A stretch of DNA of 64,000 nucleotides from Hyphomonas sp. (GTDB taxonomy: Bacteria > Pseudomonadota > Alphaproteobacteria > Caulobacterales > Hyphomonadaceae): contig VMTE01000030.1 in the NCBI GenBank assembly GCA_013791775.1, positions 62,001 through 126,000 of the forward strand, in the 5' to 3' direction. Below the pieces are notes generated by a model that saw only the letters and a program-made list of their open reading frames with translations, ran no database searches and was not told the DNA's origin. The translations under genes and the position numbers were made by a program. Of this stretch, positions 1-9,640 are shown piece by piece. Each line of letters begins with the position of its first letter. Positions within the stretch are counted from its first letter, which is position 1.

Positions 1-37
1 AAGGCGCTCTGAGGCGCCTTCATTCGATAAATTCAGA

Positions 38-69
38 CCCGGTGTCCAAAAGGATGCCGGGCTTTTTTC
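38..69 (+). terminator. Rho-independent terminator of an upstream gene
   Basis: A CCCGG/CCGGG stem (38-42 with 57-61) encloses a further TCC/GGA pairing around an AAAA loop and is followed by a six-T run at 63-68. A second hairpin, AAGGCGC-TCTGAG-GCGCCTT, sits at 1-20 without a T-run. Together they probably close a gene lying to the left of the window. Confidence 0.6.
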
Positions 70-150
70 TTTCGGGCCGCAAGCATCGGGTGGCCGGCGC
101 GCGGCGCGGCATGCGAAACCGGACCTCCAACCAGAATGGAGAGCCATCCC

Positions 151-621
151 ATGTCGTTCGTCATCGCCGGCCTCGCGCCCCAGTCCTTCTCGCACCTGTT
201 CGGCCTGCCGGACGAAGCGCTCCGCCAACAGAACATCATCCGGAAGACCGTGGATGCCAAGCCGGGTTATCCCTGCCGGATCACGCTGCAGGATGCCGAG
301 CCGGGCGAGACGGTCCTGCTGCTGAACCACGAGAGCCACAACGCGCCGACGCCGTATGCTTCCCGATATGCAATCTATGTCCGCGAGAACGCGGGGGAGG
401 CGACCACGTTCCGGGATGAGTTGCCGCCGGTCTTCCTGAACCGCCCCATCGCGCTTCGGATGTTTGATGAAAGCGGAATGCTGGTGGGCGCCGATCTGGG
501 GATGAACCATGATCTGAAGGCGAAAATCGTCCAGGCGCTGGACCGGCCTGACGTCGCCTACATCCACGCCCACAACGCGATGCATGGCTGTTTTGCCGCT
601 GAAGTCCGGCGCGGGGCCTGA
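151..621 (+). CDS. DUF1203 family protein
   Basis: This 156-residue soluble protein has no signal peptide or membrane segment. The sequence resembles the DUF1203 family, with a central 'LLNHESHNAPTPYASRYAIYV' region and a C-terminal 'AHNAMHGCFAAEVRR' end rich in His and Cys. The biochemical role of the family is not known to me. An ATG lies 15 bases upstream at 136, but GGAGAG at 138-143 is spaced correctly for the ATG at 151, so I chose 151. The gene stands alone behind a terminator and about 110 bases ahead of a dehydrogenase on the same strand. Confidence 0.75.
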   Translation: MSFVIAGLAPQSFSHLFGLPDEALRQQNIIRKTVDAKPGYPCRITLQDAEPGETVLLLNHESHNAPTPYASRYAIYVRENAGEATTFRDELPPVFLNRPIALRMFDESGMLVGADLGMNHDLKAKIVQALDRPDVAYIHAHNAMHGCFAAEVRRGA

Positions 622-732
622 AGCCCGGAGCTGTATCAACTGTCAGGCGAGCGTGTCTGCAAGTCCGCGCTTTGCTGCGGCGCACAGTCGAGTATAACGC
701 TCCGCTTCAACAGGCGTTCAAGGAGAACCGCC

Positions 733-1611
733 ATGGCAGAGATCAAGACTGTGGGCGTCATCGGCGCGGGGCAGATGGGCAATGGCATAGCGCATGTTGC
801 CGCGCTGGCCGGATATGAGGTCGTACTGACTGATGTGTCCCAGACGGCGCTCGAAAAGGGCCTGCAGGCGATCGATCACAACATGGCCCGCCAGGTGGCG
901 CGCTCGGTGATCACGCCGGACCAGATGACGGCCGCGCTGAAACGCATCCGGACAAGCACCGAGACCAAGGCGCATGCAGAGGCCGATCTCGTGATCGAAG
1001 CGGCGACTGAAAAGCGCGCGGTGAAGGAGCAGATTTTCCGGAGCCTGTGCGAAGTGTTGCCGGCGCATACATACCTCGCGACCAACACGTCCTCGATCAC
1101 GATAACCGGGCTTGCCTCGGTCACCGACCGGCCGGAGAAATTCATCGGGCTGCACTTCATGAATCCGGTGCCGCTGATGAAACTGGTCGAAGTGATCCGG
1201 GGTCTGGCGACGAGTCAGGAAACGTATGAAACCGCCATCACTTTTGCTGGGCGGATCGACAAGACAACCACCAATGCCGGAGACTATCCGGCGTTCATCG
1301 TCAACCGCGTGCTGGTGCCGATGATCAACGAGGCAGTCTATACGCTCTACGAGGGCGTCGGAAACGTCGAGAGCATCGACACCGCGATGCGCCTCGGGGC
1401 AAACCATCCGATGGGGCCTCTGCAACTCGCCGATTTCATCGGGCTCGACACGATCCTGTCGATCATGCAGGTGCTGTATGACGGACTTGGGGATTCCAAG
1501 TATCGTCCGTGCCCGTTGCTTGTGAAGTATGTCGAAGCGGGCTGGCTCGGTAAGAAGACCGGCAAGGGCTTCTATGACTATTCCGGTGAACATCCGGTCG
1601 CGACCCGCTGA
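733..1611 (+). CDS. 3-hydroxybutyryl-CoA dehydrogenase
   Basis: This is a soluble NAD(P)-dependent oxidoreductase that interconverts 3-hydroxybutyryl-CoA and acetoacetyl-CoA, as used in fatty acid, aromatic or PHB-related metabolism. The Rossmann motif [10 protein letters not shown] is at residues 11-20. The catalytic His-Glu pair is expected in '[16 protein letters not shown]' (about 137-152), and the C-terminal domain ends with the usual '[14 protein letters not shown]'. The length of 292 residues matches single-domain enzymes of the family. AAGGAGA at 719-725 is a strong ribosome binding site for the ATG at 733. I cannot tell which CoA pathway it serves, because no thiolase or crotonase gene is adjacent. 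Confidence 0.92.
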   Translation: MAEIKTVGVIGAGQMGNGIAHVAALAGYEVVLTDVSQTALEKGLQAIDHNMARQVARSVITPDQMTAALKRIRTSTETKAHAEADLVIEAATEKRAVKEQIFRSLCEVLPAHTYLATNTSSITITGLASVTDRPEKFIGLHFMNPVPLMKLVEVIRGLATSQETYETAITFAGRIDKTTTNAGDYPAFIVNRVLVPMINEAVYTLYEGVGNVESIDTAMRLGANHPMGPLQLADFIGLDTILSIMQVLYDGLGDSKYRPCPLLVKYVEAGWLGKKTGKGFYDYSGEHPVATR

Positions 1612-1687
1612 GGCGGCTAGGGGTTTAACCTTTCAGTAAGGCCGCCAGCGTTCCTTGGACTTCGGAAACGAAGCCAAGGAGTGCGCC

Positions 1688-2167
1688 ATGTTCTTCCGTG
1701 TACCACTGACCTATCTGGCCGGAGCGGCCGTGCTGCTGTCGATCGCGGCAGGCGGGGCATACTATTCCTCCCTGTCCGCGAGCGCGGCGACCTCTTCAAC
1801 AGGCGAAGCGCTGACGGTTTACTGGTCGGACGGCGATTCGGGCCGCTTGTCGGATGGCACGAAATTCCGGCTGCACGGGATCGACTCGCCGGAGACGGGT
1901 TCGCTGAAGCAACGCGGCGGCGCCAAGTGCGAGGCAGAGCGCGTTCTCGGTTTCGAGGCCAAGGAGGCCGCGCTGGAGCTGACCCGCAACAAGACGGTCC
2001 ATGTTACGGAGACGCGCGGCACCGACCGGTATGCGCGCACGGTTGTCCGCCTCGAACTCGATGGAAGCGACATCGCGGGACTGCTGGTCGCCGGCGGCAC
2101 CCACAGGACCTGGGACTATGACGGCCGCGAACGCAAACCCGACTGGTGCGCCGGCGCCGCAAGCTGA
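1688..2167 (+). CDS. Exported thermonuclease (SNase-like) family protein
   Basis: This protein of about 159 residues has an N-terminal hydrophobic signal or anchor (residues 5-32) followed by one staphylococcal-nuclease domain. The catalytic pattern is complete: Arg and Glu in 'FRLHGIDSPETG', and the second Arg in 'TDRYARTVV'. It probably cleaves nucleic acid outside the cytoplasm with Ca2+. The reading frame is open from 1655, but AAGGAG at 1675-1680 favours the ATG at 1688, which also gives a normal signal peptide. A second SNase-domain gene in this window, at 16724-17485, has a changed active site. Confidence 0.85.
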   Translation: MFFRVPLTYLAGAAVLLSIAAGGAYYSSLSASAATSSTGEALTVYWSDGDSGRLSDGTKFRLHGIDSPETGSLKQRGGAKCEAERVLGFEAKEAALELTRNKTVHVTETRGTDRYARTVVRLELDGSDIAGLLVAGGTHRTWDYDGRERKPDWCAGAAS

Positions 2168-2305
2168 AACAGCGGCGGGGAGAGGTCCGCATACAGACGA
2201 CCGGACCGGTGGCCGGGAGGGCGGGCGCGGCCGGGTCTCGCCCGGCTTGCGGGAAATGGCTGTGCAGGCGTAGGGTGCCGGCGCAATTCAATCCGGAGCG
2301 CTGAC

Positions 2306-3082
2306 ATGAAATTCCTCCCGAAACGTTGGATCGGCCCCGGTCTCGGCGCGGCCCTGCTGGGCGTTGCCGGTCTTGCGGCGTGCGGGGGCGAACAGGCTGC
2401 GCCACCTGTCGCAGCCGATCAAAGCGCACACGTTGCGGCATCCGGCGGCGGAGAGGGCGAAGGCGCGGCCGCGCCGGCGGGGTCGCCGATGCAGATGCTT
2501 TCGACCGAAAAGCGGCTCGCCCTGTTGTCCGGGCATGTCGTGACCGGACTGGCGCTCTACCGCGCCGGCGAGCCGGGGGAGGCGGCGCACCATCTGAAGC
2601 ACCCGGTCGCGGAGGAGTACGCCGACGAGCAGGCGGGTCTGGACGGGTTTGGCTTCAAGCCGGACGTCTTCAGGCAGGTGTCGGCCGAGCTGGAGGCCGG
2701 CAAACCGGCCAGCGAGATCGAACCGCTGCTGGCTGAGGCGGAGACCAATCTGACGGAGATGCGCGCAGCGGCTGGCGGCGATCCGAAAGGCCTGATCGAA
2801 TTCCTGATGAAGTCGCTGGCCGACCGGTATGATGCCGGTGTTGACACCAGCACCATCGTCAGTCCCGGCGATTATCAGGACGCCTACGGCTTCGCGGTGG
2901 TGGCACGCGACATGGCGGCGGCGCAGGATCCCGCCTTCTACGGGCCGCTGAAGCTGGAACTCGATCTGCTGGTGCTGATGTGGCCCCGCAAGGGACCGGT
3001 TTCGACGTCGCTGCCGCCGCCGGAATTCCAGATGGCCGAACAGCTGGCCCGTGTGAAGCTAGCCCTTGCGACCCTGCCTTAA
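2306..3082 (+). CDS. Hypothetical lipoprotein
   Basis: This 258-residue protein begins with a lipoprotein signal. The hydrophobic stretch 'LGAALLGVAGLAACGG' ends in the lipobox LAAC, with Cys near residue 26, followed by an Ala/Gly/Glu-rich linker. The mature part is mostly helical and has no motif I recognise. It contains 'SGHVVTGLALYRAGEPGEAAHHLKHP', which suggests a periplasmic imelysin-like or TPR-like helical protein, but this is not firm. Its 3' end overlaps the convergent thioredoxin-like gene by 24 bases. Confidence 0.7.
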   Translation: MKFLPKRWIGPGLGAALLGVAGLAACGGEQAAPPVAADQSAHVAASGGGEGEGAAAPAGSPMQMLSTEKRLALLSGHVVTGLALYRAGEPGEAAHHLKHPVAEEYADEQAGLDGFGFKPDVFRQVSAELEAGKPASEIEPLLAEAETNLTEMRAAAGGDPKGLIEFLMKSLADRYDAGVDTSTIVSPGDYQDAYGFAVVARDMAAAQDPAFYGPLKLELDLLVLMWPRKGPVSTSLPPPEFQMAEQLARVKLALATLP

Positions 3083-3655
3083 GGCGGCGTCGATGAACTG
3101 GACCGCCTCGGCGGCCGCCCAGTCCGCTTCGCCGGCGAGGCGCGCGATCTCCAGCCCGTCCGGGCCGTAGAGGATGCTCGTCGGGAAGCCCTGGACACCG
3201 GCGCCATAGACGATGTCACCCCGGTCGAGCGGGGCATGGCGAAACGCGATGCTGGCCGCGCCCAGCTCGGTCAGGCGCCGCCGGGCGAAATCGACATCCT
3301 CATCGGCGTCGATGCTGATGGCGACCACCTCAAACGTGTCGCCGCCGCGCGCCGCCTGCAGGGCGCCCAGGGAGGGCATTTCCTTCTCGCAGGGCGGGCA
3401 CCAGGTGGCCCAGTAATTTACAAGGATCGTCTTGCCCCTGAAGGCTGCGAGATCGGCTTCGGCGCCGTCCGGGCCGTTGAACGTGCCTGAAGGGACCGGC
3501 TGGCCGGCCGAGGCGAAGTCCATTTTCTCGAGTGTGCCGACGGCGTATCGCTCGAGGGAATGCGCGGGCGCCTTGCCGCCGGCTGCGCTGATCAGCACAT
3601 AGACAATGGCCGCGAGGGCGACCAAGAAGAGGCCGGCAATGGCATAGCGGGTCAT
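3059..3655 (-). CDS. TlpA/ResA-like thioredoxin family protein
   Basis: This 198-residue membrane-anchored thiol-disulfide protein has a single N-terminal transmembrane helix (residues 3-25) that places the thioredoxin fold in the periplasm. The redox motif is WCPPC within '[20 protein letters not shown]'. The cis-Pro region '[20 protein letters not shown]' is also clear. The family reduces or maintains cytochrome c and envelope disulfides. An in-frame ATG exists further upstream at 3748, but the ATG at 3655 starts directly at the membrane anchor and avoids overlapping the divergent argH gene. Confidence 0.88.
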   Translation of the reverse strand: MTRYAIAGLFLVALAAIVYVLISAAGGKAPAHSLERYAVGTLEKMDFASAGQPVPSGTFNGPDGAEADLAAFRGKTILVNYWATWCPPCEKEMPSLGALQAARGGDTFEVVAISIDADEDVDFARRRLTELGAASIAFRHAPLDRGDIVYGAGVQGFPTSILYGPDGLEIARLAGEADWAAAEAVQFIDAALRQGRKG

Positions 3656-3699
3656 GCGGGGTGTCCAGGCTCCGTGCGGCGATAGCGAAGGATATGGCG

Positions 3700-5097
3700 A
3701 TGAATTCGGGTAAAGGCCAGACAATGTGGGGCGGCCGTTTTGCCGCAACGCCCTCGGCGATCATGAACGAGATCAACGCCTCGCTGGATATCGACCGGCG
3801 GATGGCGGAGGAAGACGTGGCAGGCAGCCGGGCACACGCCGACATGCTGGCCGAAATGGGCATCCTGACGGCAGCCGACAATGAGGCGATCCAGGGCGGA
3901 CTGGACCGCGTTTCGGCCGAGCTGCGGGACGGCACATTTCCATTCCGGCGGGAGCTGGAAGACATCCACATGAATGTCGAGGCGCGGCTGAAGGAGCTGA
4001 TCGGCGAGCCGGCCGGGCGGCTGCATACGGCGCGCTCGCGCAATGACCAGGTGGTGACGGACTTCCGCCTTTGGACGCGCCGGGCGCTCGACGACACGTC
4101 GCATCTGGTGACCGCGCTTCAGGCCGTCCTCGTGCGCCGGGCTGGCGAGCATGCGGCGACCTTCATGCCGGGCTTTACCCATTTGCAGACCGCCCAGCCG
4201 GTGACGCTGGGCCACCACCTGCTGGCCTATGTGGAAATGCTGGAGCGTGACCGGACACGGTTGCTGGACTGTGCGGTCCGCCTCAACGAATGCCCGCTCG
4301 GCGCGGCGGCGCTGGCCGGGACCGGGTTTCCGATCGACCGCGACATGACGGCCGAGGCGCTCGGCTTTGCCCGGCCGATGGCCAATTCGCTGGACGCCGT
4401 GGGATCGCGCGATTTTGCGCTGGAGGCGCTGAGCGCCCTGTCGATTGCGGCAACCCACCTGTCGCGTCTGGCCGAGGAGATCGTGCTGTGGACAAGCCCG
4501 CAATTCGCCTTTGCCGCCTTGCCGGACGAATGGTCCACAGGCTCCTCGATCATGCCGCAAAAGCGCAATCCGGATGCGGCCGAGCTGGTACGGGCGAAGG
4601 CCTCGCTGATCACCGGCCTGTTCGTGGCCTTGCAGGGGGCGGTCAAGGCGCTGCCGCTGGCCTATGCCAAGGACCTGCAGGACGACAAACGGCTCACCTT
4701 CGAGGCGTTCGACACGTATGACCTTTGCGCCCGGGCGATGGCCGGCATGGTCGAGACGATCCGGTTCAAGCCGGACGCCATGCGGGCGGCGGCGGGAAAG
4801 GGCTTTTCCACGGCGACGGACCTGGCCGACTGGCTGGTACGCGAACTGGGCCTGCCCTTCCGGGACGCGCACCACGTGACCGGACGGATCGTGGCGATGG
4901 CCGAGGGGAAAGGCGCCGAATTGGCCGATCTTTCGCTCGGCGAGATGCAGAAGGTGCATTCCGCAATCAGCAAAGATGTTTTCAATGTGCTGACGGTGGA
5001 GGCATCTGCCTCATCCCGGACATCTTATGGCGGCACAAGCCCTGTTCGGGTTCAGGAACAAGTGGCACAGTGGACACAGAGACTTCGACTGGAGTGA
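3700..5097 (+). CDS. argH: Argininosuccinate lyase
   Basis: This enzyme catalyses the last step of arginine synthesis, cleaving argininosuccinate to arginine and fumarate in the cytoplasm. It has about 465 residues, the usual length. The N-terminal 'MWGGRF', the 'ARSRNDQV' region and the signature loop '[12 protein letters not shown]' with its catalytic serine are all present. AAGGA at 3688-3692 is best spaced for the ATG at 3700, and the alternative at 3694 is too close. The gene is followed within five bases by lptM and then by lysA, an order common in proteobacteria. Confidence 0.97.
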   Translation: MNSGKGQTMWGGRFAATPSAIMNEINASLDIDRRMAEEDVAGSRAHADMLAEMGILTAADNEAIQGGLDRVSAELRDGTFPFRRELEDIHMNVEARLKELIGEPAGRLHTARSRNDQVVTDFRLWTRRALDDTSHLVTALQAVLVRRAGEHAATFMPGFTHLQTAQPVTLGHHLLAYVEMLERDRTRLLDCAVRLNECPLGAAALAGTGFPIDRDMTAEALGFARPMANSLDAVGSRDFALEALSALSIAATHLSRLAEEIVLWTSPQFAFAALPDEWSTGSSIMPQKRNPDAAELVRAKASLITGLFVALQGAVKALPLAYAKDLQDDKRLTFEAFDTYDLCARAMAGMVETIRFKPDAMRAAAGKGFSTATDLADWLVRELGLPFRDAHHVTGRIVAMAEGKGAELADLSLGEMQKVHSAISKDVFNVLTVEASASSRTSYGGTSPVRVQEQVAQWTQRLRLE

Positions 5098-5102
5098 CGA
5101 TG

Positions 5103-5336
5103 ATGAAACAGCTTTTCGGTGCCGCAGCGGCGCTGGTCCTTCTTGGCGGCGTGTCGGCTTGCGGGTTGACGGGCGACCTGAAACGGCCGGGTCCCCTCAT
5201 GGGCAGCCCGAACGAGGTGGATCCGGCTAGCCTGCCCGACGGCGAGACGAAGAATCTTCCGCCGCTGCCGGAACGCCCGGCCTCAACACCGGATGAGGAA
5301 ACCGAGGACGAACTCCTCGGCGGGCCGGCGAATTGA
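5103..5336 (+). CDS. lptM: LptM-like small lipoprotein (YifL family)
   Basis: This 77-residue lipoprotein has a lipobox, GVSAC, followed directly by 'GLTGDLKRPGP'. That Cys-Gly-Leu-x-Gly-x-Leu pattern is the hallmark of YifL/LptM. LptM in Escherichia coli binds the LptD translocon and helps its oxidative maturation. The location between argH and lysA is also typical. The rest is Pro/Glu-rich and low in complexity. Two consecutive ATG codons, at 5100 and 5103, are possible starts, and the GGAG at 5091-5094 slightly favours the second. The stop overlaps the next small lipoprotein gene by one base. Confidence 0.85.
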   Translation: MKQLFGAAAALVLLGGVSACGLTGDLKRPGPLMGSPNEVDPASLPDGETKNLPPLPERPASTPDEETEDELLGGPAN

Positions 5337-5596
5337 TGGGCGCGCGCCTCCTCTTCGCGGCCGGCGCCGGCTTGCTGGTGGCGGGTTGCCAGACGGCTGC
5401 TGCACCGTCCGCGCCGGTGATCACGCTGGCGGCGGCGATGCTGGCCATGCCGGAGGCGGCCCATCCGCTGGATGTGGCCATCGCGATCAGCGACAACCCG
5501 GCCGAAGGCATGACGGAGAATGACTGGGGCGGGGAAGTGCCGCAATCACAGCCGGCCGGCGACGTCAACGAAGGCGGCCTCGGCGACCTCGACTAA
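5336..5596 (+). CDS. Small hypothetical lipoprotein next to lptM
   Basis: This 86-residue protein has a signal peptide and lipobox 'LLVAGCQT', then an Ala-rich mature region and an acidic, Gly-rich tail ending 'GGLGDLD'. It starts at the ATG inside the TGATG overlap with lptM, so the two genes are probably translationally coupled. It ends 15 bases before lysA. I do not recognise a family. Its place between lptM and lysA suggests an envelope role related to LptM, but that is inference only. Confidence 0.65.
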   Translation: MGARLLFAAGAGLLVAGCQTAAAPSAPVITLAAAMLAMPEAAHPLDVAIAISDNPAEGMTENDWGGEVPQSQPAGDVNEGGLGDLD

Positions 5597-5611
5597 AGCC
5601 CCGGAGCGAGA

Positions 5612-6886
5612 ATGCACCACTTCAGCTATTCCGGGGGACACCTTCACTGCGAGGGGGTGAACCTTGAAACGGTCGCTGCCGAAGTCGGCACGCCGTGCTA
5701 TGTCTATTCCTCCGCGACGCTGGTGCGCCATGCGCAGGTGATTGCCGATGCGTTCCGCAGGCAGAGCGTCCTGATCGCCTATTCCGTGAAGGCCAACGGA
5801 AACCTTGCCGTTCTGGCCACGCTGGCAGCGCAGGGATGCGGCGCGGACGTGGTGAGCGGCGGCGAATTGCTGCGGGCCCGCAAGGCGGGCATTCCGGCTT
5901 CGAAGATCGTGTTTTCGGGGGTCGGCAAGACGGCGGCCGAAATGGGACTGGCGCTGGAGCAGGGCATCCACCAGTTCAATGTGGAGAGCGCGGGCGAATT
6001 GCGCCTCCTCTCCGAAGTCGCCGTCAGGCTCGGCCGCGAAGCGCCGATTGCGCTGCGCGTGAACCCAGACGTGGCGGCGGGCGGACATCCCAATATTTCC
6101 ACCGGCAAGTCGGGTGACAAGTTCGGCGTGCCCTGGGGCGAGGCCGAGGCCCTGTACGCCGAAGCTGCGCGCCTGCCCGGCATCCGGGCAGTCGGTGTGG
6201 ACGTGCATATCGGCAGTCAGATCGGCGATCTCGGGCCGATGCGGACGGCCTTCGAGAAGGTCGTCGCGCTGGCGCTGCGCCTGCGCGGGCAGGGCCATGA
6301 TATCCGGCGGATCGACGTCGGCGGCGGTCTCGGTATTCCGTACAAGGAAGGTGATGCGCCGGCCCCGCCTTCGGCTTATGCGGAGATGATTGCGGAGGTG
6401 ACGGCCGGACATGGTTTCGAGGTGATCCTCGAGCCGGGGCGCGTGATCGCGGGCAATGCCGGTGTGCTGCTGGCGACTGCACTCTACGAGAAGCAGGCGC
6501 CGGACCGGACCTTTCTGATCCTTGATGCGGGCATGAATGACCTGATCCGCCCGGCGCTCTACGGCGCCCATCACGATATAATCCCACTCGTCGAGCCGCG
6601 GCCGGGCCAGGCAATGAAGACCTATGACGTGGTCGGACCGATCTGTGAATCTACCGACAAGTTTGCTGCCGCGCGGGAATTGCCGGAAGTACACGGCGGC
6701 GACCGGCTGGCCTTCATGTCGGCCGGCGCCTACGGGGCCGTCCTGTCCTCGGCGTACAATGCCCGCCCGCTGGTGCCCGAAGTGCTGGTCGACGGGGACC
6801 GCTATGAAATTGTCCGCAGACGGCCGACATTCGAAGAGATGACCGGATTGGAGCGCGTGCCAGAGTGGCTTACGACGGCGGCCTGA
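5612..6886 (+). CDS. lysA: Diaminopimelate decarboxylase
   Basis: This PLP enzyme converts meso-diaminopimelate to lysine. Its 424 residues match the family. The PLP-binding lysine lies in 'AYSVKANGN' near residue 56, the phosphate-binding glycine loop is 'DVGGGLGIPY', and 'EPGRVIAGNAG' and 'GPICESTDKFA' (active-site Cys) are intact. A GGAGCGAG ribosome site precedes the ATG. The 3' end overlaps the GTG start of the following large membrane protein by 22 bases. Confidence 0.96.
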   Translation: MHHFSYSGGHLHCEGVNLETVAAEVGTPCYVYSSATLVRHAQVIADAFRRQSVLIAYSVKANGNLAVLATLAAQGCGADVVSGGELLRARKAGIPASKIVFSGVGKTAAEMGLALEQGIHQFNVESAGELRLLSEVAVRLGREAPIALRVNPDVAAGGHPNISTGKSGDKFGVPWGEAEALYAEAARLPGIRAVGVDVHIGSQIGDLGPMRTAFEKVVALALRLRGQGHDIRRIDVGGGLGIPYKEGDAPAPPSAYAEMIAEVTAGHGFEVILEPGRVIAGNAGVLLATALYEKQAPDRTFLILDAGMNDLIRPALYGAHHDIIPLVEPRPGQAMKTYDVVGPICESTDKFAAARELPEVHGGDRLAFMSAGAYGAVLSSAYNARPLVPEVLVDGDRYEIVRRRPTFEEMTGLERVPEWLTTAA

Positions 6887-9582
6887 CCCAGATCGCGGCC
6901 AAGGTTGCCGCGACGCAGCGCCGGCTCACGCGGCTCGCGTTGGGGCGGGCCTTCTGGCCGGTCTTCGTGCTGGTCATGCTGTATCTGGCGGCGGCATTGT
7001 CCGGCGGGTTCGACCGGTTGGACAAGATCACTGCGGCGCTGATCACGCCGGTGCTGCTGGCTGGCGCGGGGCTGCTCATCTGGCAGGGGCGCAGGCGTTA
7101 CGTTCCGCCGGATGAAGCCGAGGCGTCGCAGCTGCTTGAGGCGCCGTCGGAGCTTCGGCCCTTGTCTTCGCTGAAGGATCGCCCGGCCTATCCATCGGCT
7201 GAAGCGGCGGGGCTGTGGAGCGCGCACCGCGAGCGGTTGCTGGCGGAGTTGAAGACCCTGCGTCTGCCGCGCTTCAGCGCCGAGTGGAAGGCGCTCGATC
7301 CCTATTTCCTTCGGGCGATCCTGCCGGTGGCGGTGATCGCCTTTGCGGTCCTGGCGGGCGGTGACGGGCCGGGCCGGGTCTGGCGCGCGCTGTTTCCGGA
7401 TTACGGGGCGCTGGTCGGCGCCGACAAGATGATTGTCGAGGCCTGGGTGACGCCGCCGGAACATACCGGCCGCCCGCCGATCTTCCTGAAGCCGGGCAGC
7501 GAAGATGTCCGTGTGCCGAGGGGTTCCGAAGTCACCCTGCGCACCGAAGCTCCCTCGGCGCCGCGCCTTGTGATGAAGGGTGCGCGCGACAAGGCGGCGA
7601 AATTTATGGCGACGCCGGACGGCGCCTGGGAGGCGAAGGCGACGATCACCGGGGATACGCGCCTCAGCGTGCGGTGGTGGGGCGAGCGGGCGAGTTACAG
7701 TTTCACCGTCCTGCCGGATGCGATTCCGGCCATCCAGTTTGTCGGCCTGCCGGAGCCGGGCGCGCAGGACCGGGTGAAGTTTGCCTGGAAGGCAAGGGAT
7801 GACTACGGCGTTGTCGGGGTTGACCTCGCGATACGCCTGCGCGAGCCGCATCCGGCAGCGCCGGACGCCGAAGAACGTGTGCCGGTGCCAATGCCGGGCG
7901 CGGCGGGCGCAAAGGAGGCGAACGCGTCGCTGGAGCTCGACCTGACGCGGCATCCCTGGGCGGGGCTGGCGGTGGACCTGCAGCTCGTGGCGCTGGACGG
8001 ATCCGGGCAGGAAGGGCGCAGCGAGAGCGTGCCTTATGTGTTGCCGGAGAAACTGCTGCTCGATCCGCTGGCGCGGGCGGCGCAAGAAGCGCGCGTGACC
8101 GTGCTGCGCGAGCCGCGCGAGTATGCGCCGCCGGAAAAGAACCCGGCCGCCCTGACCGGCGAGGCCTTGAACCTTGCGGCCACCGGCCGGCTGGACGCCG
8201 CGCCCGAAGGCGTGCGCCAGGCCGCCGCGATGCTGGGCGCGGTCACCTACAAGGGCGAGATGTTCTTCGACGATCTCGGCGTGTTCATGGGCTTCAAGAT
8301 GGCCGAGACCACGCTGGTCGCCGCCAATTCGAAAGCGGAGGCGGACGCCGTCGATTCGTTGCTCTGGGCGATCGCGCTGAAGCTGGAATTCGGCAGCGCG
8401 GCGGATGCGGCCCGGCGGCTGGAAGCGGCGCGGGCGGCGCTGGAGCGGGCGCTGCGCGACGGGGCGCCTGAGGAAGAAATACGCAGGCTGATGGAAGCCT
8501 TCCGCGACGCGGCGAACGAATACCTGGCGGCGAAGATGGCCGAGGCGATTGCCAACGGGCTGGACGCGCCGCCGCCGTCCGAGGACGGCGAGGCTCAAGC
8601 AGGCGGGCAGGGGCTCGGCGGTCAGGACTTCGAAGACATGCTGAACGCGCTGCAGGACCTGACCGAGACAGGCGCCAGTGATCAGGCGCGCCAGCTGCTT
8701 TCCGATATCACCAACATGCTCGAGAACCTCGAGTTCCAGCAAGGCGGGCAGGGTCAGGATGGCCAGGGCATGCCGGGCCAGCAGGCTGAAGGCGAAGAGA
8801 GTGAGCTGCCCCCCGAGGAGCAGGAGCTGACCGATGCGATGCGCCGGTTGTCCGAATTGCTGCGCGAGCAGCGCCAGCTGAATGACGATACGCTCGCCCA
8901 GCAACGCGGCGAGCAGCCTTCAGGCCAGGGCGGTACCCCGCCGCCCTTCGGCTCGCCGGACGGTGAAGGCGCCGAAGAGGGGGCCGGCGGCCAGCAGGAA
9001 GGCTCCGGCATGGGCCAGGGTGAAACGCCAGGCGAGACAGGCACCGGCGCGGGCGAGGACGGCGAACCTCAGGACGGCGACCAGGGCGGCGGGCGTGAGC
9101 CGGGCGGAACGCTGGCCGAGCGGCAGGCCGAGCTGGGCCGTCTGGTGGAAGAGTTCGCCCGCCGCAGCGGCGAGGGCGAAGCGGACGGGGCTGGCGGCAG
9201 CGGCGCAAACATCGACCCCGACGCGCTGTCGGCGATCCGTGACGCGCAGCGGCGGGCCGAGCAGGCGTTGGAGAATGGCAACGAAGGCCGCGCCGCCGTG
9301 GAGCAGGAACGCGCGACGCAGATGATGTCCGAAATGTCGCGCGGTCTGGCGTCGGCGCTGGACAGCCTTCAGGCCGAGCGGCTCGGCGAACAGGGTGGCG
9401 GCGAGGATCCGATGGGCCGCGCGCTGATGGGCGCCGGCAATGACGGCGAGAACGTCAACATTCCCGAGAAGGCCGAACGCCAACGCGCCAAGGACATCCT
9501 GGATGAGCTGCGCCGGCGCTATAACGAAGCCGAGGACGAAGAAGAGAAAGAATACCTGAGACGGTTGCTGGACCGCTTCTGA
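6865..9582 (+). CDS. TIGR02302/DUF4175 family membrane protein
   Basis: This is a large 905-residue protein with two N-terminal transmembrane helices near residues 30-75 and another at about 150-170. A beta-rich periplasmic region follows. The C-terminal third (about 570-880) is low in complexity and rich in Gly, Gln and Glu, with charged helices predicted to coil. The architecture and the position directly after lysA match the alphaproteobacterial TIGR02302 family, whose function is not established. The start is GTG inside lysA. The acidic Gly/Gln tail varies in this family and is probably disordered. Confidence 0.88.
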   Translation: MAYDGGLTQIAAKVAATQRRLTRLALGRAFWPVFVLVMLYLAAALSGGFDRLDKITAALITPVLLAGAGLLIWQGRRRYVPPDEAEASQLLEAPSELRPLSSLKDRPAYPSAEAAGLWSAHRERLLAELKTLRLPRFSAEWKALDPYFLRAILPVAVIAFAVLAGGDGPGRVWRALFPDYGALVGADKMIVEAWVTPPEHTGRPPIFLKPGSEDVRVPRGSEVTLRTEAPSAPRLVMKGARDKAAKFMATPDGAWEAKATITGDTRLSVRWWGERASYSFTVLPDAIPAIQFVGLPEPGAQDRVKFAWKARDDYGVVGVDLAIRLREPHPAAPDAEERVPVPMPGAAGAKEANASLELDLTRHPWAGLAVDLQLVALDGSGQEGRSESVPYVLPEKLLLDPLARAAQEARVTVLREPREYAPPEKNPAALTGEALNLAATGRLDAAPEGVRQAAAMLGAVTYKGEMFFDDLGVFMGFKMAETTLVAANSKAEADAVDSLLWAIALKLEFGSAADAARRLEAARAALERALRDGAPEEEIRRLMEAFRDAANEYLAAKMAEAIANGLDAPPPSEDGEAQAGGQGLGGQDFEDMLNALQDLTETGASDQARQLLSDITNMLENLEFQQGGQGQDGQGMPGQQAEGEESELPPEEQELTDAMRRLSELLREQRQLNDDTLAQQRGEQPSGQGGTPPPFGSPDGEGAEEGAGGQQEGSGMGQGETPGETGTGAGEDGEPQDGDQGGGREPGGTLAERQAELGRLVEEFARRSGEGEADGAGGSGANIDPDALSAIRDAQRRAEQALENGNEGRAAVEQERATQMMSEMSRGLASALDSLQAERLGEQGGGEDPMGRALMGAGNDGENVNIPEKAERQRAKDILDELRRRYNEAEDEEEKEYLRRLLDRF

Positions 9583-9640
9583 GACGCTTGCGCCCGTTGC
9601 CGATCCCTGACTTGATGAAAGAAAACGGGAGGAGCAGACG

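Noticed and set aside
1612-1646. Terminator between the dehydrogenase and SNase genes
   Set aside because: The GGCGGC/GCCGCC pairing is short and no T-run follows, so it was not annotated.
8580-9200. Gly/Gln repeats in the TIGR02302 gene as a tandem DNA repeat
   Set aside because: The repetition is at the amino acid level only. Codons vary and no exact DNA unit recurs.
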